From assembly GCA_017644005.1 (NCBI GenBank), contig JAEPMJ010000004.1:488885-552884 (forward strand): a stretch of 64,000 nt of DNA. The letters are read 5' to 3'. The notes below the pieces were generated by a model, which made no database searches, was not told the DNA's origin, and saw only the letters and a list, made by a program, of their open reading frames with translations. Every line of letters starts with the position of its first letter. The stretch's first letter is position 1. The translations under genes were made by a program, and so were the position numbers. Below, piece after piece: positions 1 through 8,205 of this stretch. This DNA comes from Rhizobiaceae bacterium (lineage in GTDB: Bacteria; Pseudomonadota; Alphaproteobacteria; Rhizobiales; Rhizobiaceae).

Positions 1-423
1 GGTGGCATTCACCCAGCGGCGGAACCATGAGGCGATTTCGGCGTCGTCTGCATCGTATCGTTTGCGCAGCTCGTTCAGCACCCGCAGATTGTTCACCGGA
101 TGAATGTCGCAGCCGATCATCTGGGCAATCATGCGTACGCGGGCGCGGCCATGGGGATCGACCGGTAGCAACGCAGGTTCTGGATGGACTTCGTCAAGAA
201 ACTCCAGGATGGCGAGCGACTGCGCGATCATCGTGCCGTCGCTCCATACGAGCGCGGGCATCAGGCCCTGCGGATTAACGCCAAGATAGCTCGATTCGCG
301 ATGCTCACCGGTGCGCAGATTATGCGCCACATATCGGTAGTCGATGCCCTTCAGCGCCAGCGCTATGCGGACCCGATAGGATGTCGATGAGCGAAAATAG
401 TTGTGAAGGACGATTTCGCCCAC
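1..423 (-). CDS. maiA: Maleylacetoacetate isomerase / zeta-class glutathione S-transferase (3' part cut by window edge)
   Basis: Read on the minus strand from a GTG at 423; the frame stays open to base 1, so only the first 141 codons are present. The N-terminus reads VGEIVLHNYFRSSTSYRVRI, where SSxxxRVR is the glutathione-binding Ser motif of zeta-class GSTs. The thioredoxin-like domain is followed by the helical domain motif of this family (QMIGCDIHPVNNLRVL). The family isomerises maleylacetoacetate to fumarylacetoacetate in tyrosine or homogentisate breakdown, in the cytosol. It starts 30 bp after the aldehyde dehydrogenase stop, with a purine-rich GAGAGAGG upstream, and is probably the third gene of the deoC operon. 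The substrate in this context is not certain; a general zeta GST is the alternative. Confidence 0.82.
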   Translation of the reverse strand, partial: MGEIVLHNYFRSSTSYRVRIALALKGIDYRYVAHNLRTGEHRESSYLGVNPQGLMPALVWSDGTMIAQSLAILEFLDEVHPEPALLPVDPHGRARVRMIAQMIGCDIHPVNNLRVLNELRKRYDADDAEIASWFRRWVNAT

Positions 424-453
424 AGGCAGCCTCTCTCGTGTTCTGGAGCCGGG

Positions 454-2844
454 TCAGTCGCCGTACGGCACCCAGACGTTCTTCACTTCGACCGAACGCC
501 GCAACATTGGATCGAGAGCGCCTTCGCCGGCGTCCCAGTCGGGTAGGCGCCCGTTGGTAGTCCAGACCCGTTTCAGATTGCCGGCCGATTCCAGCTCGAC
601 CGTCTTGCAGGTGTCCCGATCACCAATCACCCACAGCCCGTCCAGATCGTCGTGCCTGGCAAGTACGCGGGCCAATTCGCCGCTCCTGCCTGTAACGATA
701 TTGACCGCGCCGGCGGGCACGTCCGACGTCTCGATGATCTGATAAAGGTCAGTTGCAATCAGCGGCCACCGCTCGGACGGTATTGCAACCACGTTGTTGC
801 CCAAGGCGAGTGCCGGCGCGACCGTGCAGATGAAGCCGAGCAGCGGGTTCTGATCGGGCAAAACGACACCCAGAGTGCCGACCGGTTCGTGAAGTGCGAG
901 CGTGACGGTGCGCGACGGTGGCTGATGGACCGAGCCTTCGAACTTGTCGGCCATGCCTGCAGCGGCAAAGAGGCGCTCTACCGAGGCATCGACTTCTGCG
1001 CGTGCTGCCTTGGCTGACACTCCGGAAAGCGAGGTCAGCCGGGCGGCGAACTCGTCAGCACGCACCGACAGGTTTTCGCCAAGGAAATAGAGCACCTGGG
1101 CGCGATTGAACGCAGTCGCGGACGGCCATGCAGTGCATTTGCGTGCGGCTGCTACCGCCTCGCGGATATCCTTGCGGTTGCCGAGGCCCGCTTCGCCGGC
1201 AAGCCGCCCTTTCGCGTCGTAAACGCGGTAGGCGTAGTTGCTGTCCGGCCGTACCTGCTTGCCGCCGATGAAAAGCTTCGGCGTGCGATCGATGAAGTCG
1301 GCCGAGACCGGTTCTTCCGCCTTCCCTTCCGCCTTCTCCTTGATCGGACTGGAAGGTTTCGACTTCAAGGCGAGATATTCGAACATGCCTTCGCGGCCGC
1401 CCTCGCGCCCGAAGCCGCTTTCGCGATAGCCGCCGAAGCCGCAGGCGGCGTCGAACATGTTGGTGCCGTTGATCCAGATCACACCAGCCTTGAGTTGGGG
1501 CGCGGCATGAAGCGCGAGGTTGATGTTCTCGCTCCACACGGAGGCCGCGAGGCCGTAGCGCGTGTTATTGGCAAGTTCGATCGCCTCGGCCGTGTTACGG
1601 AACGTCATGGCCGCCAGCACCGGGCCGAACACTTCTTCCTGCGCCAGGATGTTTGCAGGCGCGACATCCATCGCCAGCGTCGGACGGAAGTACCAGCCAC
1701 TGCCCGGCAGTTCATTGTCCGGCTGCCAGCAGGTGGCGCCCTGTTTCGCTCCCTGCGCAACCAGACCTGACACGCGCTCCAGTTGGGTGGTGTCGACCAG
1801 CGGGCCGATATCGGTGTTCTTGTCGAGCGGGTCGCCGAGCCGCAGGCGGCTCATGCGGGTCTTCACCTTGGCGAGAAACGCCCCGGCGATGCCTTCCTGG
1901 ACGAGAAGCCGCGAACCGGCACAACACACCTGACCCTGATTGAACCAGATGCCGTCAACCAGGCCTTCGACCGCGGAATCGAGATCGGCATCCTCGAACA
2001 CGATGAAGGCCGATTTGCCGCCGAGTTCGAGCGAGAGCTTCTTGCCGGAGCCCGCTGTGGCGCGGCGGATGATCTTGCCGACTTCGGAGGAGCCGGTGAA
2101 GGCGATCTTGTCGATGTCGGGATGATTGACGATCGCCTCGCCGGCTTCAGGTCCGCCATGAACGATGTTGACTACGCCTTTCGGCACCCCGGCATGTTCG
2201 CATATCTCGGAAAACAGGATTGCGGTCAGCGGTGTGAACTCGGCCGGCTTCAGCACCACCGTACAGCCGGCGGCAAGTGCGGGGGCTATTTTCCATGCGA
2301 GCATGAGCAACGGGAAGTTCCAGGGAATAATCTGACCCGCGATGCCTACGGCCGCATGGTCGGGAAACTCCTTGTCGAGCCGCTGCGCCCAACCGGCATG
2401 ATGGATGAAGTGGCGGATTGCGAGCGGCACGTCGATATCGCGGCTCTCGCGAATCGGTTTGCCGTTGTCGATCGATTCCAGCACTGCGAACAGGCGGGCA
2501 TTGCGCTGCATGGCTCGGCCGATGGCGTAGAGAACGCGGGCGCGGGCATAGCCGCCGGCCTTCTGCCATTTGGGCAGTGCCTTGCTGGCAGCGGCGACGG
2601 CGGCTGCGACGTCAGCGCTCCCGGCTTCCGAAATCTCGGCAAGTACCGCACCATTGGAAGGCTCGAGTACCGAGAAGGTCTTGCCGCTCTGAGCGGCTTT
2701 CCACTCACCGGCGATGAAAAGCGACTTGGTCAGGTCGCGGGCGGCGAGCCATGCGTCGGCCTCGGCACGCGATTCCGGCGCGGCCGCATAGTCCATAGCG
2801 TCGTAGCGCTCGATAATGTTCACGGCTGTTGCTCCCAACGTCAC
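454..2844 (-). CDS. Aldehyde dehydrogenase, two-domain fusion with a degenerate second domain
   Basis: A 796-residue protein made of a complete aldehyde dehydrogenase domain (about residues 35-490) followed by a second, shorter ALDH-like half (about 510-790). The first domain has the full active site: PWNFP with Asn176, LELGG with Glu273 and GQVCCAG with Cys307. The second half keeps the EPVGTLGVVLPDQNP-type region but I find no catalytic Cys motif, so it is probably structural. The start ATG overlaps the deoC stop (ATGA), which implies translational coupling. Because DeoC releases acetaldehyde from deoxyribose 5-phosphate, oxidation of acetaldehyde to acetate is the likely job; that is inferred from the pairing. 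Ordinary ALDHs are about 480-500 residues, so the length is unusual. Confidence 0.88.
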   Translation of the reverse strand: MTLGATAVNIIERYDAMDYAAAPESRAEADAWLAARDLTKSLFIAGEWKAAQSGKTFSVLEPSNGAVLAEISEAGSADVAAAVAAASKALPKWQKAGGYARARVLYAIGRAMQRNARLFAVLESIDNGKPIRESRDIDVPLAIRHFIHHAGWAQRLDKEFPDHAAVGIAGQIIPWNFPLLMLAWKIAPALAAGCTVVLKPAEFTPLTAILFSEICEHAGVPKGVVNIVHGGPEAGEAIVNHPDIDKIAFTGSSEVGKIIRRATAGSGKKLSLELGGKSAFIVFEDADLDSAVEGLVDGIWFNQGQVCCAGSRLLVQEGIAGAFLAKVKTRMSRLRLGDPLDKNTDIGPLVDTTQLERVSGLVAQGAKQGATCWQPDNELPGSGWYFRPTLAMDVAPANILAQEEVFGPVLAAMTFRNTAEAIELANNTRYGLAASVWSENINLALHAAPQLKAGVIWINGTNMFDAACGFGGYRESGFGREGGREGMFEYLALKSKPSSPIKEKAEGKAEEPVSADFIDRTPKLFIGGKQVRPDSNYAYRVYDAKGRLAGEAGLGNRKDIREAVAAARKCTAWPSATAFNRAQVLYFLGENLSVRADEFAARLTSLSGVSAKAARAEVDASVERLFAAAGMADKFEGSVHQPPSRTVTLALHEPVGTLGVVLPDQNPLLGFICTVAPALALGNNVVAIPSERWPLIATDLYQIIETSDVPAGAVNIVTGRSGELARVLARHDDLDGLWVIGDRDTCKTVELESAGNLKRVWTTNGRLPDWDAGEGALDPMLRRSVEVKNVWVPYGD

Positions 2845-3887
2845 GCCATGGCGTGGCGGTAATTGGCCGAATAGCGGCCGGTCAGATGATGTTCAAGCTG
2901 GCGCTCGATGTCGGTCAAAAGGCTGGAAGCGCCGAACCGGAAGAGGTCAGGCTCGAGCCAGCGGCGGCCGAGTTCTTCCTTCATCAATACCAGCCAGTCG
3001 AGTGAGGCCTTGGCGGTCGAGATGCCGCCGGCCGGCTTGAAGCCGATCCTGTACCCCGTCAGTTCCAGATAAGCGCGGATGGCCCGCACCATTGTGAGGC
3101 CAACTGGAAGGGTAGCATTGACCGGTTCCTTGCCGGTCGAGGTCTTGATAAAGTCGGCACCGGCCATCATCGAAACCATCGATGCCAGCATGACATTACG
3201 CAACGTGGAGAGGTCGCCGGTGCCGAGGATTACCTTCAGGTGCGCCTCGCCGCAGGCTTCGCGGAAGGCCTTGACCTCGTCATAAAGTTCCTGCCAGCGC
3301 GCTTCGTAAACCAGACCGCGCGGTATCACGACGTCGATCTCGTCGGCCCCATCGGCGACCGAGGCGCGGATTTCAGCAATGCGCGTTGCAAGCGGCGACA
3401 GACCGTGGGGGAAAGCGGTGGAGACGGCTGCGACGTGAATGCCGGTTCCTTTAACGGCCTCCACCGCGGTCGCGACAAACGGATGATAGACGCAAACCGC
3501 GGCGGGGCGGATCGGGCGTTTCCGCAGGCCCAATGCATCGACCAAATCAGGACGTAGCGGGTTGCGTGCCTTGGCGCAAAGACGGCGTACCCGTTCGGGC
3601 GTGTCGTCGCTGTTGAGCGTCGTCAGATCCATGACGGATATCGAACGCAGCAACCATGCAGCCTGGTTGTCGCCCTTGATTGAGCGGCGCTTGGCAAGCG
3701 TCGCGACGCGGCGCTCGAGAGCACTGCGGTTGACGGCGCGCATGGCTTCCAGAACGCCGAGATCGAGCGGCATTCCCGGGTTGCGGATCACCTCCGCCTC
3801 TTCGGCTTCCCGATGAGCTGGCGGAACGGTGCCCGGCAAAGGGTGAACGCTTGCGCCGGCTGAGGCGTGCTGGGTGTTGCTGACCAT
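2841..3887 (-). CDS. deoC: Deoxyribose-phosphate aldolase
   Basis: 348 residues. It splits 2-deoxyribose 5-phosphate into glyceraldehyde 3-phosphate and acetaldehyde, the last step of deoxynucleoside catabolism. The Schiff-base lysine is Lys248 in ADFIKTSTGKE; the supporting lysine of the family is Lys218 in HLKVILGTG; the N-terminal DLTTL motif (Asp87) is also present. It is longer than the E. coli enzyme (about 260 residues) because of an N-terminal extension of about 80 residues, as is common in this branch of the family. It is the first gene of a minus-strand operon with the aldehyde dehydrogenase and a GST, and it faces away from the reductase gene at 4092; promoters for both should lie in the 200 bp between them. 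Confidence 0.93.
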   Translation of the reverse strand: MVSNTQHASAGASVHPLPGTVPPAHREAEEAEVIRNPGMPLDLGVLEAMRAVNRSALERRVATLAKRRSIKGDNQAAWLLRSISVMDLTTLNSDDTPERVRRLCAKARNPLRPDLVDALGLRKRPIRPAAVCVYHPFVATAVEAVKGTGIHVAAVSTAFPHGLSPLATRIAEIRASVADGADEIDVVIPRGLVYEARWQELYDEVKAFREACGEAHLKVILGTGDLSTLRNVMLASMVSMMAGADFIKTSTGKEPVNATLPVGLTMVRAIRAYLELTGYRIGFKPAGGISTAKASLDWLVLMKEELGRRWLEPDLFRFGASSLLTDIERQLEHHLTGRYSANYRHAMA

Positions 3888-4091
3888 GATGATACCCGAA
3901 ATACAACTAAATAGGCCCGTCCGGCGCGAAACCGGATAGTGGCTCCTCCTGTCGGTGTTATCTCACGCCTTGGTGGGGCGAAACAAGGCGCAATGGCTGG
4001 CCCAAGTGCCAAGATGCGCCTTGACACAGTGGAATGCGTGACCGACCTAGCGCACATGCGCATACCGGCGCGACCGACGGAGCAATTACGC

Positions 4092-5327
4092 ATGACGCAG
4101 TCCTCGTTCGACATAGCGGTTATCGGTGCGGGCCATGGCGGCGTGGAACTGGTCGCAGCGCTTCGCCAACACGGGTATCAAGGCTCCATTGTGCTGATCT
4201 CCGACGAAGCGGATGTGCCATATCAGCGGCCGCCGCTCTCCAAGGATTACATCAAGCGCGCGGCCAACACGCCGGCGCTGGTTCTGAAGCCCGAGAACTT
4301 TTACGCTGACAACGCTATCGATCTACGCCTTGGAGTGAAGGCCGAGGCCATCGACCGGCAAAACCGGTCCGTTTCGCTTTCCGACGGCGACAGCATCTCC
4401 TACGGTCACCTCGTTCTCGCCACGGGCGCGCGCAACCGTAAACCGCCGGTGCCGGGCCTTGATCACCCCGAAATACTGCAGTTGCGAACGCTGGCCGACG
4501 CGAACCGTATCGTGCATGCATTGCCGAAGACGAAGCATATCGCCGTTATCGGCGGAGGGTTCATCGGCCTGGAGGCAGCCAGTCTTTTGCGCGCCATGGG
4601 CATCGATGTCGATGTCGTCGAGATGGCCCCGCGACTGATGCAGCGGGCAATATCGGAAGCCGCGTCTGCCTGGTTTCTCGATCACCATCGGGGCAAGGGG
4701 AGCAACGTGCACCTGTCGACCTCGGTCAGCTCGGTCCAGCATGGCACCGGCGGAGCAAAGGTTCAGCTTTCCGACGGCAACGCGCTGGAGGCCGACGCGA
4801 TTTTGCTTGCGGCGGGCGTCGAGCCAAACACCGACCTTGCGGCGGCCTGCGGCCTGGAGATTGCAAACGGCATCGCCGTCAACGAGCATCTTCTGACCAG
4901 CGACCCGGCGATATCGGCGATTGGCGACTGCGCGAGCTATCCCAGCCGTCATCTCGGTGGCATGGCGCGGCTTGAAGCGGTGCAGAACGCGGTCGATCAT
5001 GCGCGCTGCGTGGCCGAGCGGTTCACCGGGCAGGCAAAACCATATGACGCGCTGCCATGGTTCTGGTCGATCCAGGGCGCAGCGCGACTGCAGATAGCCG
5101 GCCTTTCGCGCCCGGGGTTGACCGAAGTCATCCGTAAGGGCGCCGACGAAAGCCGGTTTTCGGTGTTTCTGTATGATGGCAGCGAGCTTGTTGCGGTGGA
5201 GTCGGTCAACAGCCCCGCCGATCACATGGCGGCGCGCAAGCTGATCGGCAGCGGTATCGCATTGACGCCTGCGCAGGCCGGCAGTCCGCAATTCGACCTG
5301 AAGGCGCTGATTTCGGCACACCGGTAG
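4092..5327 (+). CDS. FAD-dependent NAD(P)H:ferredoxin reductase
   Basis: 411 residues from the ATG at 4092, which has GGAG 10-13 bases upstream and begins directly with the Rossmann strand (FDIAVIGAGHGGVELVAALR); the open frame runs on upstream to 3939 without family similarity. The FAD-binding GAGHGG is at residues 12-17, a second NAD-binding GGGFIG near residue 153, and GDCA, the FAD C-terminal contact, near residue 277. The family passes electrons from NAD(P)H to 2Fe-2S ferredoxins that serve cytochrome P450s or ring oxygenases (rhodocoxin/putidaredoxin reductase type). No ferredoxin or oxygenase is next to it; the next gene, 22 bp on, is an iron alcohol dehydrogenase, probably in the same operon. 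The redox partner is unknown. Confidence 0.87.
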   Translation: MTQSSFDIAVIGAGHGGVELVAALRQHGYQGSIVLISDEADVPYQRPPLSKDYIKRAANTPALVLKPENFYADNAIDLRLGVKAEAIDRQNRSVSLSDGDSISYGHLVLATGARNRKPPVPGLDHPEILQLRTLADANRIVHALPKTKHIAVIGGGFIGLEAASLLRAMGIDVDVVEMAPRLMQRAISEAASAWFLDHHRGKGSNVHLSTSVSSVQHGTGGAKVQLSDGNALEADAILLAAGVEPNTDLAAACGLEIANGIAVNEHLLTSDPAISAIGDCASYPSRHLGGMARLEAVQNAVDHARCVAERFTGQAKPYDALPWFWSIQGAARLQIAGLSRPGLTEVIRKGADESRFSVFLYDGSELVAVESVNSPADHMAARKLIGSGIALTPAQAGSPQFDLKALISAHR

Positions 5328-5349
5328 AGTTCGGGCAATCTGGGGAGGA

Positions 5350-6513
5350 GTGAATTTGAGACAGTTCACATTCAATACGTCGCCGAGCATCCGCTTCGGA
5401 GCCGGTCTGATCGATGCGCTGGGCTCGATTGCACGCGAGCGGATGAAGGGCAGTGTGTTGCTCGTCACCGACCCCGGCATGGTCGCGACCGGAATTGTCG
5501 GGCGCGCGGTCGCTGCACTGGAAGCCGCAGGTATTGAGGTGACGCAGTTCACCAGAGTGGAGGCCGACCCGCCGGAGGCAGTCGTGCTCGAAGCCGTGCA
5601 GGCCGCCCGTGACAGCAAGGCGAGCGGCGTCGTGTCGGTCGGAGGCGGCTCGTCGCTGGACGTCGCCAAGCTTGCGGCACTGCTTGCCGGAGGCGGCGAA
5701 AACCTCAAGGACGTCTACGGCGTCGGCAATGCAAAAGGCCCAAGGCTGCCGCTGATTCTTGTGCCGACCACCGCCGGCACCGGCTCCGAAGTCACGCCGA
5801 TATCGATCGTCACCACTGGGACAAACGAAAAGATGGGCGTGGTGTCGCCAGTGATCCTGCCAGACGTTGCACTACTGGATCCCGAGCTCACGCTTGGCCT
5901 GCCGCCGCATGTGACTGCCGCAACCGGCATCGACGCGATGGTTCATGCGATCGAGGCTTATGCGTCGGCCAGCTCCAACAACAACCCGATATCGCGCAAG
6001 CTGGCTGCAGAGGCGTTGTCGCTGATGGGGCGAGCCATCGAAACGGCCGTGCATGAGGGCGGCAATCTCGAAGCGCGCTCCGACATGCTGCTTGGCTCGA
6101 TGATGGCTGGTCAGGCGTTTGCCAACTCGCCGGTCGCGGCGGTGCATGCGCTGGCGTATCCGATAGGCGGCCACTTTCACGTGCCGCACGGGCTTTCCAA
6201 TGCGCTGGTTCTGCCACACGTGCTGCGCTTCAATACCAAGGTCGCACATCTGCCTTATGCCGAACTTGCACCTTATGCGTTTCCCGATCTGGTGAGATAT
6301 GAGGGGCAGGAGAGGGCGGAAGTCTTCTGCCAGGCGCTGGCCGACCTATCGGAACGCTGCGGCCTGCCACAGAAGCTGCGCGACGTGGGCATCAGCGAGG
6401 AGGTGCTGCCGACGTTGGCGCGTGACGCGATGAACCAGACGCGGCTGCTTGTGAACAATCCGCGCGAAGTGACCGAAAAGGACGCGCTCGCGATCTACCG
6501 CGCGGCTTGGTAG
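5350..6513 (+). CDS. Iron-containing alcohol dehydrogenase
   Basis: 387 residues, a typical length for group III alcohol dehydrogenases. It starts at GTG with GGGGAGGAG immediately upstream. NAD(P)-binding GGGSSLDVAK is at residues 98-107. The four metal ligands expected for the family are visible: Asp195 and His199 in GIDAMVHAIEAY, His266 in VHALAYPIGG, and His280 in HVPHGLSNAL. It interconverts an alcohol or hydroxy acid with its carbonyl in the cytosol; the sequence does not tell the substrate. It follows the ferredoxin reductase gene by 22 bp and is the last gene before the amide locus, whose promoter and attenuator lie in the 310 bp after it. Confidence 0.9.
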   Translation: MNLRQFTFNTSPSIRFGAGLIDALGSIARERMKGSVLLVTDPGMVATGIVGRAVAALEAAGIEVTQFTRVEADPPEAVVLEAVQAARDSKASGVVSVGGGSSLDVAKLAALLAGGGENLKDVYGVGNAKGPRLPLILVPTTAGTGSEVTPISIVTTGTNEKMGVVSPVILPDVALLDPELTLGLPPHVTAATGIDAMVHAIEAYASASSNNNPISRKLAAEALSLMGRAIETAVHEGGNLEARSDMLLGSMMAGQAFANSPVAAVHALAYPIGGHFHVPHGLSNALVLPHVLRFNTKVAHLPYAELAPYAFPDLVRYEGQERAEVFCQALADLSERCGLPQKLRDVGISEEVLPTLARDAMNQTRLLVNNPREVTEKDALAIYRAAW

Positions 6514-6608
6514 TCACAGGGACAATGCGCAATGACCGCAATGTTGGGTCCAGTCGCCACAGGCGAATTACAACCTGGAGTATGTACAGCGCTGCGGTCC
6601 CAGCAGGA

Positions 6609-6637
6609 TTGACAACATTCGAAGGGCTCGATAGCTT
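6609..6637 (+). promoter_or_regulatory. Promoter of the NCS1-hydrolase-amiC-amiR operon
   Basis: TTGACA at 6609-6614, 17-base spacer, TAGCTT at 6632-6637. A start near 6644 would put the first RNA hairpin (from 6646) at the very 5' end of the transcript, as expected for an attenuated leader. The same arrangement, TTGACT-N17-TAGCTT followed by TTT, is found before the second leader at 11118-11146. Confidence 0.6.
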
Positions 6638-6645
6638 TTCCAACT

Positions 6646-6704
6646 GGCCGTGAAGCGGCCCGGGCAGCAATGGCGCTGCCGCAAATCTGCAGGCGAAAAG
6701 GCCT
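6646..6704 (+). promoter_or_regulatory. Leader A: ANTAR-type two-hairpin antiterminator target (AmiR site)
   Basis: Hairpin P1 has stem GGCAGC/GCTGCC (6663-6668, 6675-6680) and a six-base loop AATGGC, with A at loop position 1 and G at position 4 as in described ANTAR targets. After a 10-base linker, P2 has stem AGGC/GCCT (6691-6694, 6701-6704) around a six-base loop GAAAAG, which lacks the consensus A1/G4. The P2 3' strand is part of the 5' strand of the terminator stem (6696-6707), so P2 and the terminator cannot form together. A further hairpin (6646-6660) precedes P1. An ANTAR protein is encoded in the same operon. Confidence 0.75.
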
Positions 6705-6748
6705 CCCGATGCCTCTGGAAACAGAGACGTGGGGAGGCCTTTTCTTTT
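6696..6748 (+). terminator. Intrinsic terminator of leader A (conditional)
   Basis: Twelve-base-pair stem AAAAGGCCTCCC (6696-6707) with GGGAGGCCTTTT (6732-6743), an internal CTCTG-GAAA-CAGAG hairpin in the loop, and a T-rich tail (TTTTCTTTT). It lies 76 bp before the permease start, in the transcribed leader, so it acts as an attenuator and not as the end of the upstream operon. Confidence 0.85.
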
Positions 6749-6823
6749 GCGTGAAACGCGGCGGCGTACTCCTAAGCTGCAGGCGCCGGGACCGCCCAAC
6801 AAGAATGTCACTGGGGGCATGAA

Positions 6824-8140
6824 ATGACTGGAAAACACGGCGAGGCGCAAAAGCTGGAGGACGTGGATCACGTTCTTGGCGACGAATATGAACATGAGCC
6901 GGTGCCGCAATCGGCGCGGCGAAGCACTTTTTCGGTGACCACCGTGTGGATCGGGTTTCCGATGATCATCACCGGCGCGATGACCGGATCGATCCTGGTT
7001 CTGGGAATGGGGTTCATCAACGCATTATGGGCGATGGTTATCGGCAACCTCATCATGTTCGCATATGTGGGCGCACTTGGGGTTCTGGGCACCAATCGCG
7101 GCATGAACTTCGCGCTTATGGCCAGTGTCGTCTTCGGCCGGCAGGGCTACGTGCTGGCGTCAGGGCTTCTGTCGACATTGCTTCTTGGCTGGTATGCGGT
7201 GCAGACCGGCATCACCGGCTCTCTCATCAGCACCGCCTACGATCTCAACTATGTGGCGATGACCATCATTGCTGGCGTGCTTTATATCGCGATCACTTTT
7301 GTGGGCGTACACGGGCTGCATCTGATCGGACTTGTCTCGGTTCCGCTGTTCGTTCTGCTCGGGGGCTGGGTGGTCTTCGATTCCGCTGCAACGTCAGGCT
7401 GGTCGGCAATCTTCTCCTATGAAGGCAACAACGGCATTGCCAGCATGTCCATGGGAGTCGGGCTTACCGTCGTCATTGCGCTGTTTATCGATGCGGGCAC
7501 GGTGACGGCCGATTTCAATCGCTGGGCCAAGGACACAAGAAGCTCGATCATCGCAACATTCAGCGCTTTCCCTTTTGCCAATCTGTGCGCAATGCTGGTC
7601 GGGGGTATCATGACCGCGGCGCTCGCGGTGCCGGACGCCAATCCTTTCGGGGCGGACAACATGTTCGGCTATATGAATTCCCAGCAGGCTATCTTTCTGA
7701 GCGTGCTCGCCTTCGTCTTTCTCTACCTTAATCTCGGCTCTGTCTGCGCCCACTGCCTATACAATGCCGCTACCGGCTGGTCCCGCATACTCAATACCCG
7801 CATGCGGGTGATGGCCGTCGTCCTCGGAGCCATCGGCATCGCCATCGCCGCCGGCAATGTCTGGGCCTATTTTATTCAATGGCTCTCGCTTCTCGGCATC
7901 CTCGTGCCGCCGATAGGCGCGATCATTCTCGTGGATCAGTATCTGCACCGGCGCAATGCAGAGATCGATCGTGACTGGCGGCCAACGGCATTCATCGCAT
8001 GGGCTGTCGGCTCGCTCGTTGCCGTGATCGTAGAATTCTATTCGCCAGGACTGCCCACCGCCATTTCGGCCGGACTCGCCGGTGGTATCGCCTATGCGAA
8101 CATTGACCGAATGCCTGTTGCCGCGCGCGCTGGCGCGTGA
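6824..8140 (+). CDS. NCS1-family permease (cytosine/allantoin/hydantoin type)
   Basis: 438 residues, with about twelve hydrophobic segments, in the inner membrane. The N-terminus (SARRSTFSVTTVWIGFPMII) and the following GAMTGSILVLGMG and GTNRGMNFALM segments are those of CodB-like NCS1 symporters, which import nucleobases, allantoin, hydantoins or related amide-like compounds with Na+ or H+. It is the first gene of the operon that also carries the hydrolase, amiC and amiR, behind leader A, so its substrate is probably the amide inducer or a precursor of it; this is inference. In Pseudomonas the ami operon uses the unrelated channel AmiS instead. The ATG has GGGGG 8-12 bases upstream. Confidence 0.85.
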   Translation: MTGKHGEAQKLEDVDHVLGDEYEHEPVPQSARRSTFSVTTVWIGFPMIITGAMTGSILVLGMGFINALWAMVIGNLIMFAYVGALGVLGTNRGMNFALMASVVFGRQGYVLASGLLSTLLLGWYAVQTGITGSLISTAYDLNYVAMTIIAGVLYIAITFVGVHGLHLIGLVSVPLFVLLGGWVVFDSAATSGWSAIFSYEGNNGIASMSMGVGLTVVIALFIDAGTVTADFNRWAKDTRSSIIATFSAFPFANLCAMLVGGIMTAALAVPDANPFGADNMFGYMNSQQAIFLSVLAFVFLYLNLGSVCAHCLYNAATGWSRILNTRMRVMAVVLGAIGIAIAAGNVWAYFIQWLSLLGILVPPIGAIILVDQYLHRRNAEIDRDWRPTAFIAWAVGSLVAVIVEFYSPGLPTAISAGLAGGIAYANIDRMPVAARAGA

Positions 8141-8156
8141 TGCAGGACGGCAAGCC

Positions 8157-8179
8157 GGGAACCGCCAATGGCGGTTCCC
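8157..8179 (+). repeat. Perfect intergenic inverted repeat
   Basis: GGGAACCGCC, then AAT, then GGCGGTTCCC: a 9-10 bp GC-rich hairpin between the permease stop and the hydrolase ribosome binding site. No T-run follows, so it is not an intrinsic terminator; it may stabilise the upstream or downstream part of the mRNA. Confidence 0.65.
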
Positions 8180-8205
8180 CCGAAAATACTGGGGAGACAT
8201 TGGCA

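Larger units (their letters stand above)
6514..6823 (+). other. 310-bp leader region with promoter and ANTAR-type attenuator
   Basis: Stretch without a gene between the iron alcohol dehydrogenase and the NCS1 permease. The first 95 bases show nothing I recognise. Then come a promoter-like pair (6609-6637), a GC-rich hairpin (6646-6660, stem GGCCG/CGGCC), the two small stems of a probable AmiR target (6663-6680 and 6691-6704), an intrinsic terminator (6696-6748) and about 75 bases of 5' untranslated region ending in GGGGG before the ATG. Confidence 0.8.

Noticed and set aside
1783..2862. Long plus-strand open frame (359 codons)
   Set aside because: Lies wholly antisense to the aldehyde dehydrogenase, whose active-site motifs are clear; the antisense translation has no recognisable domain.
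4323..5708. 461-codon minus-strand open frame
   Set aside because: Antisense to the ferredoxin reductase and the start of the iron alcohol dehydrogenase; product of high GC codon bias.
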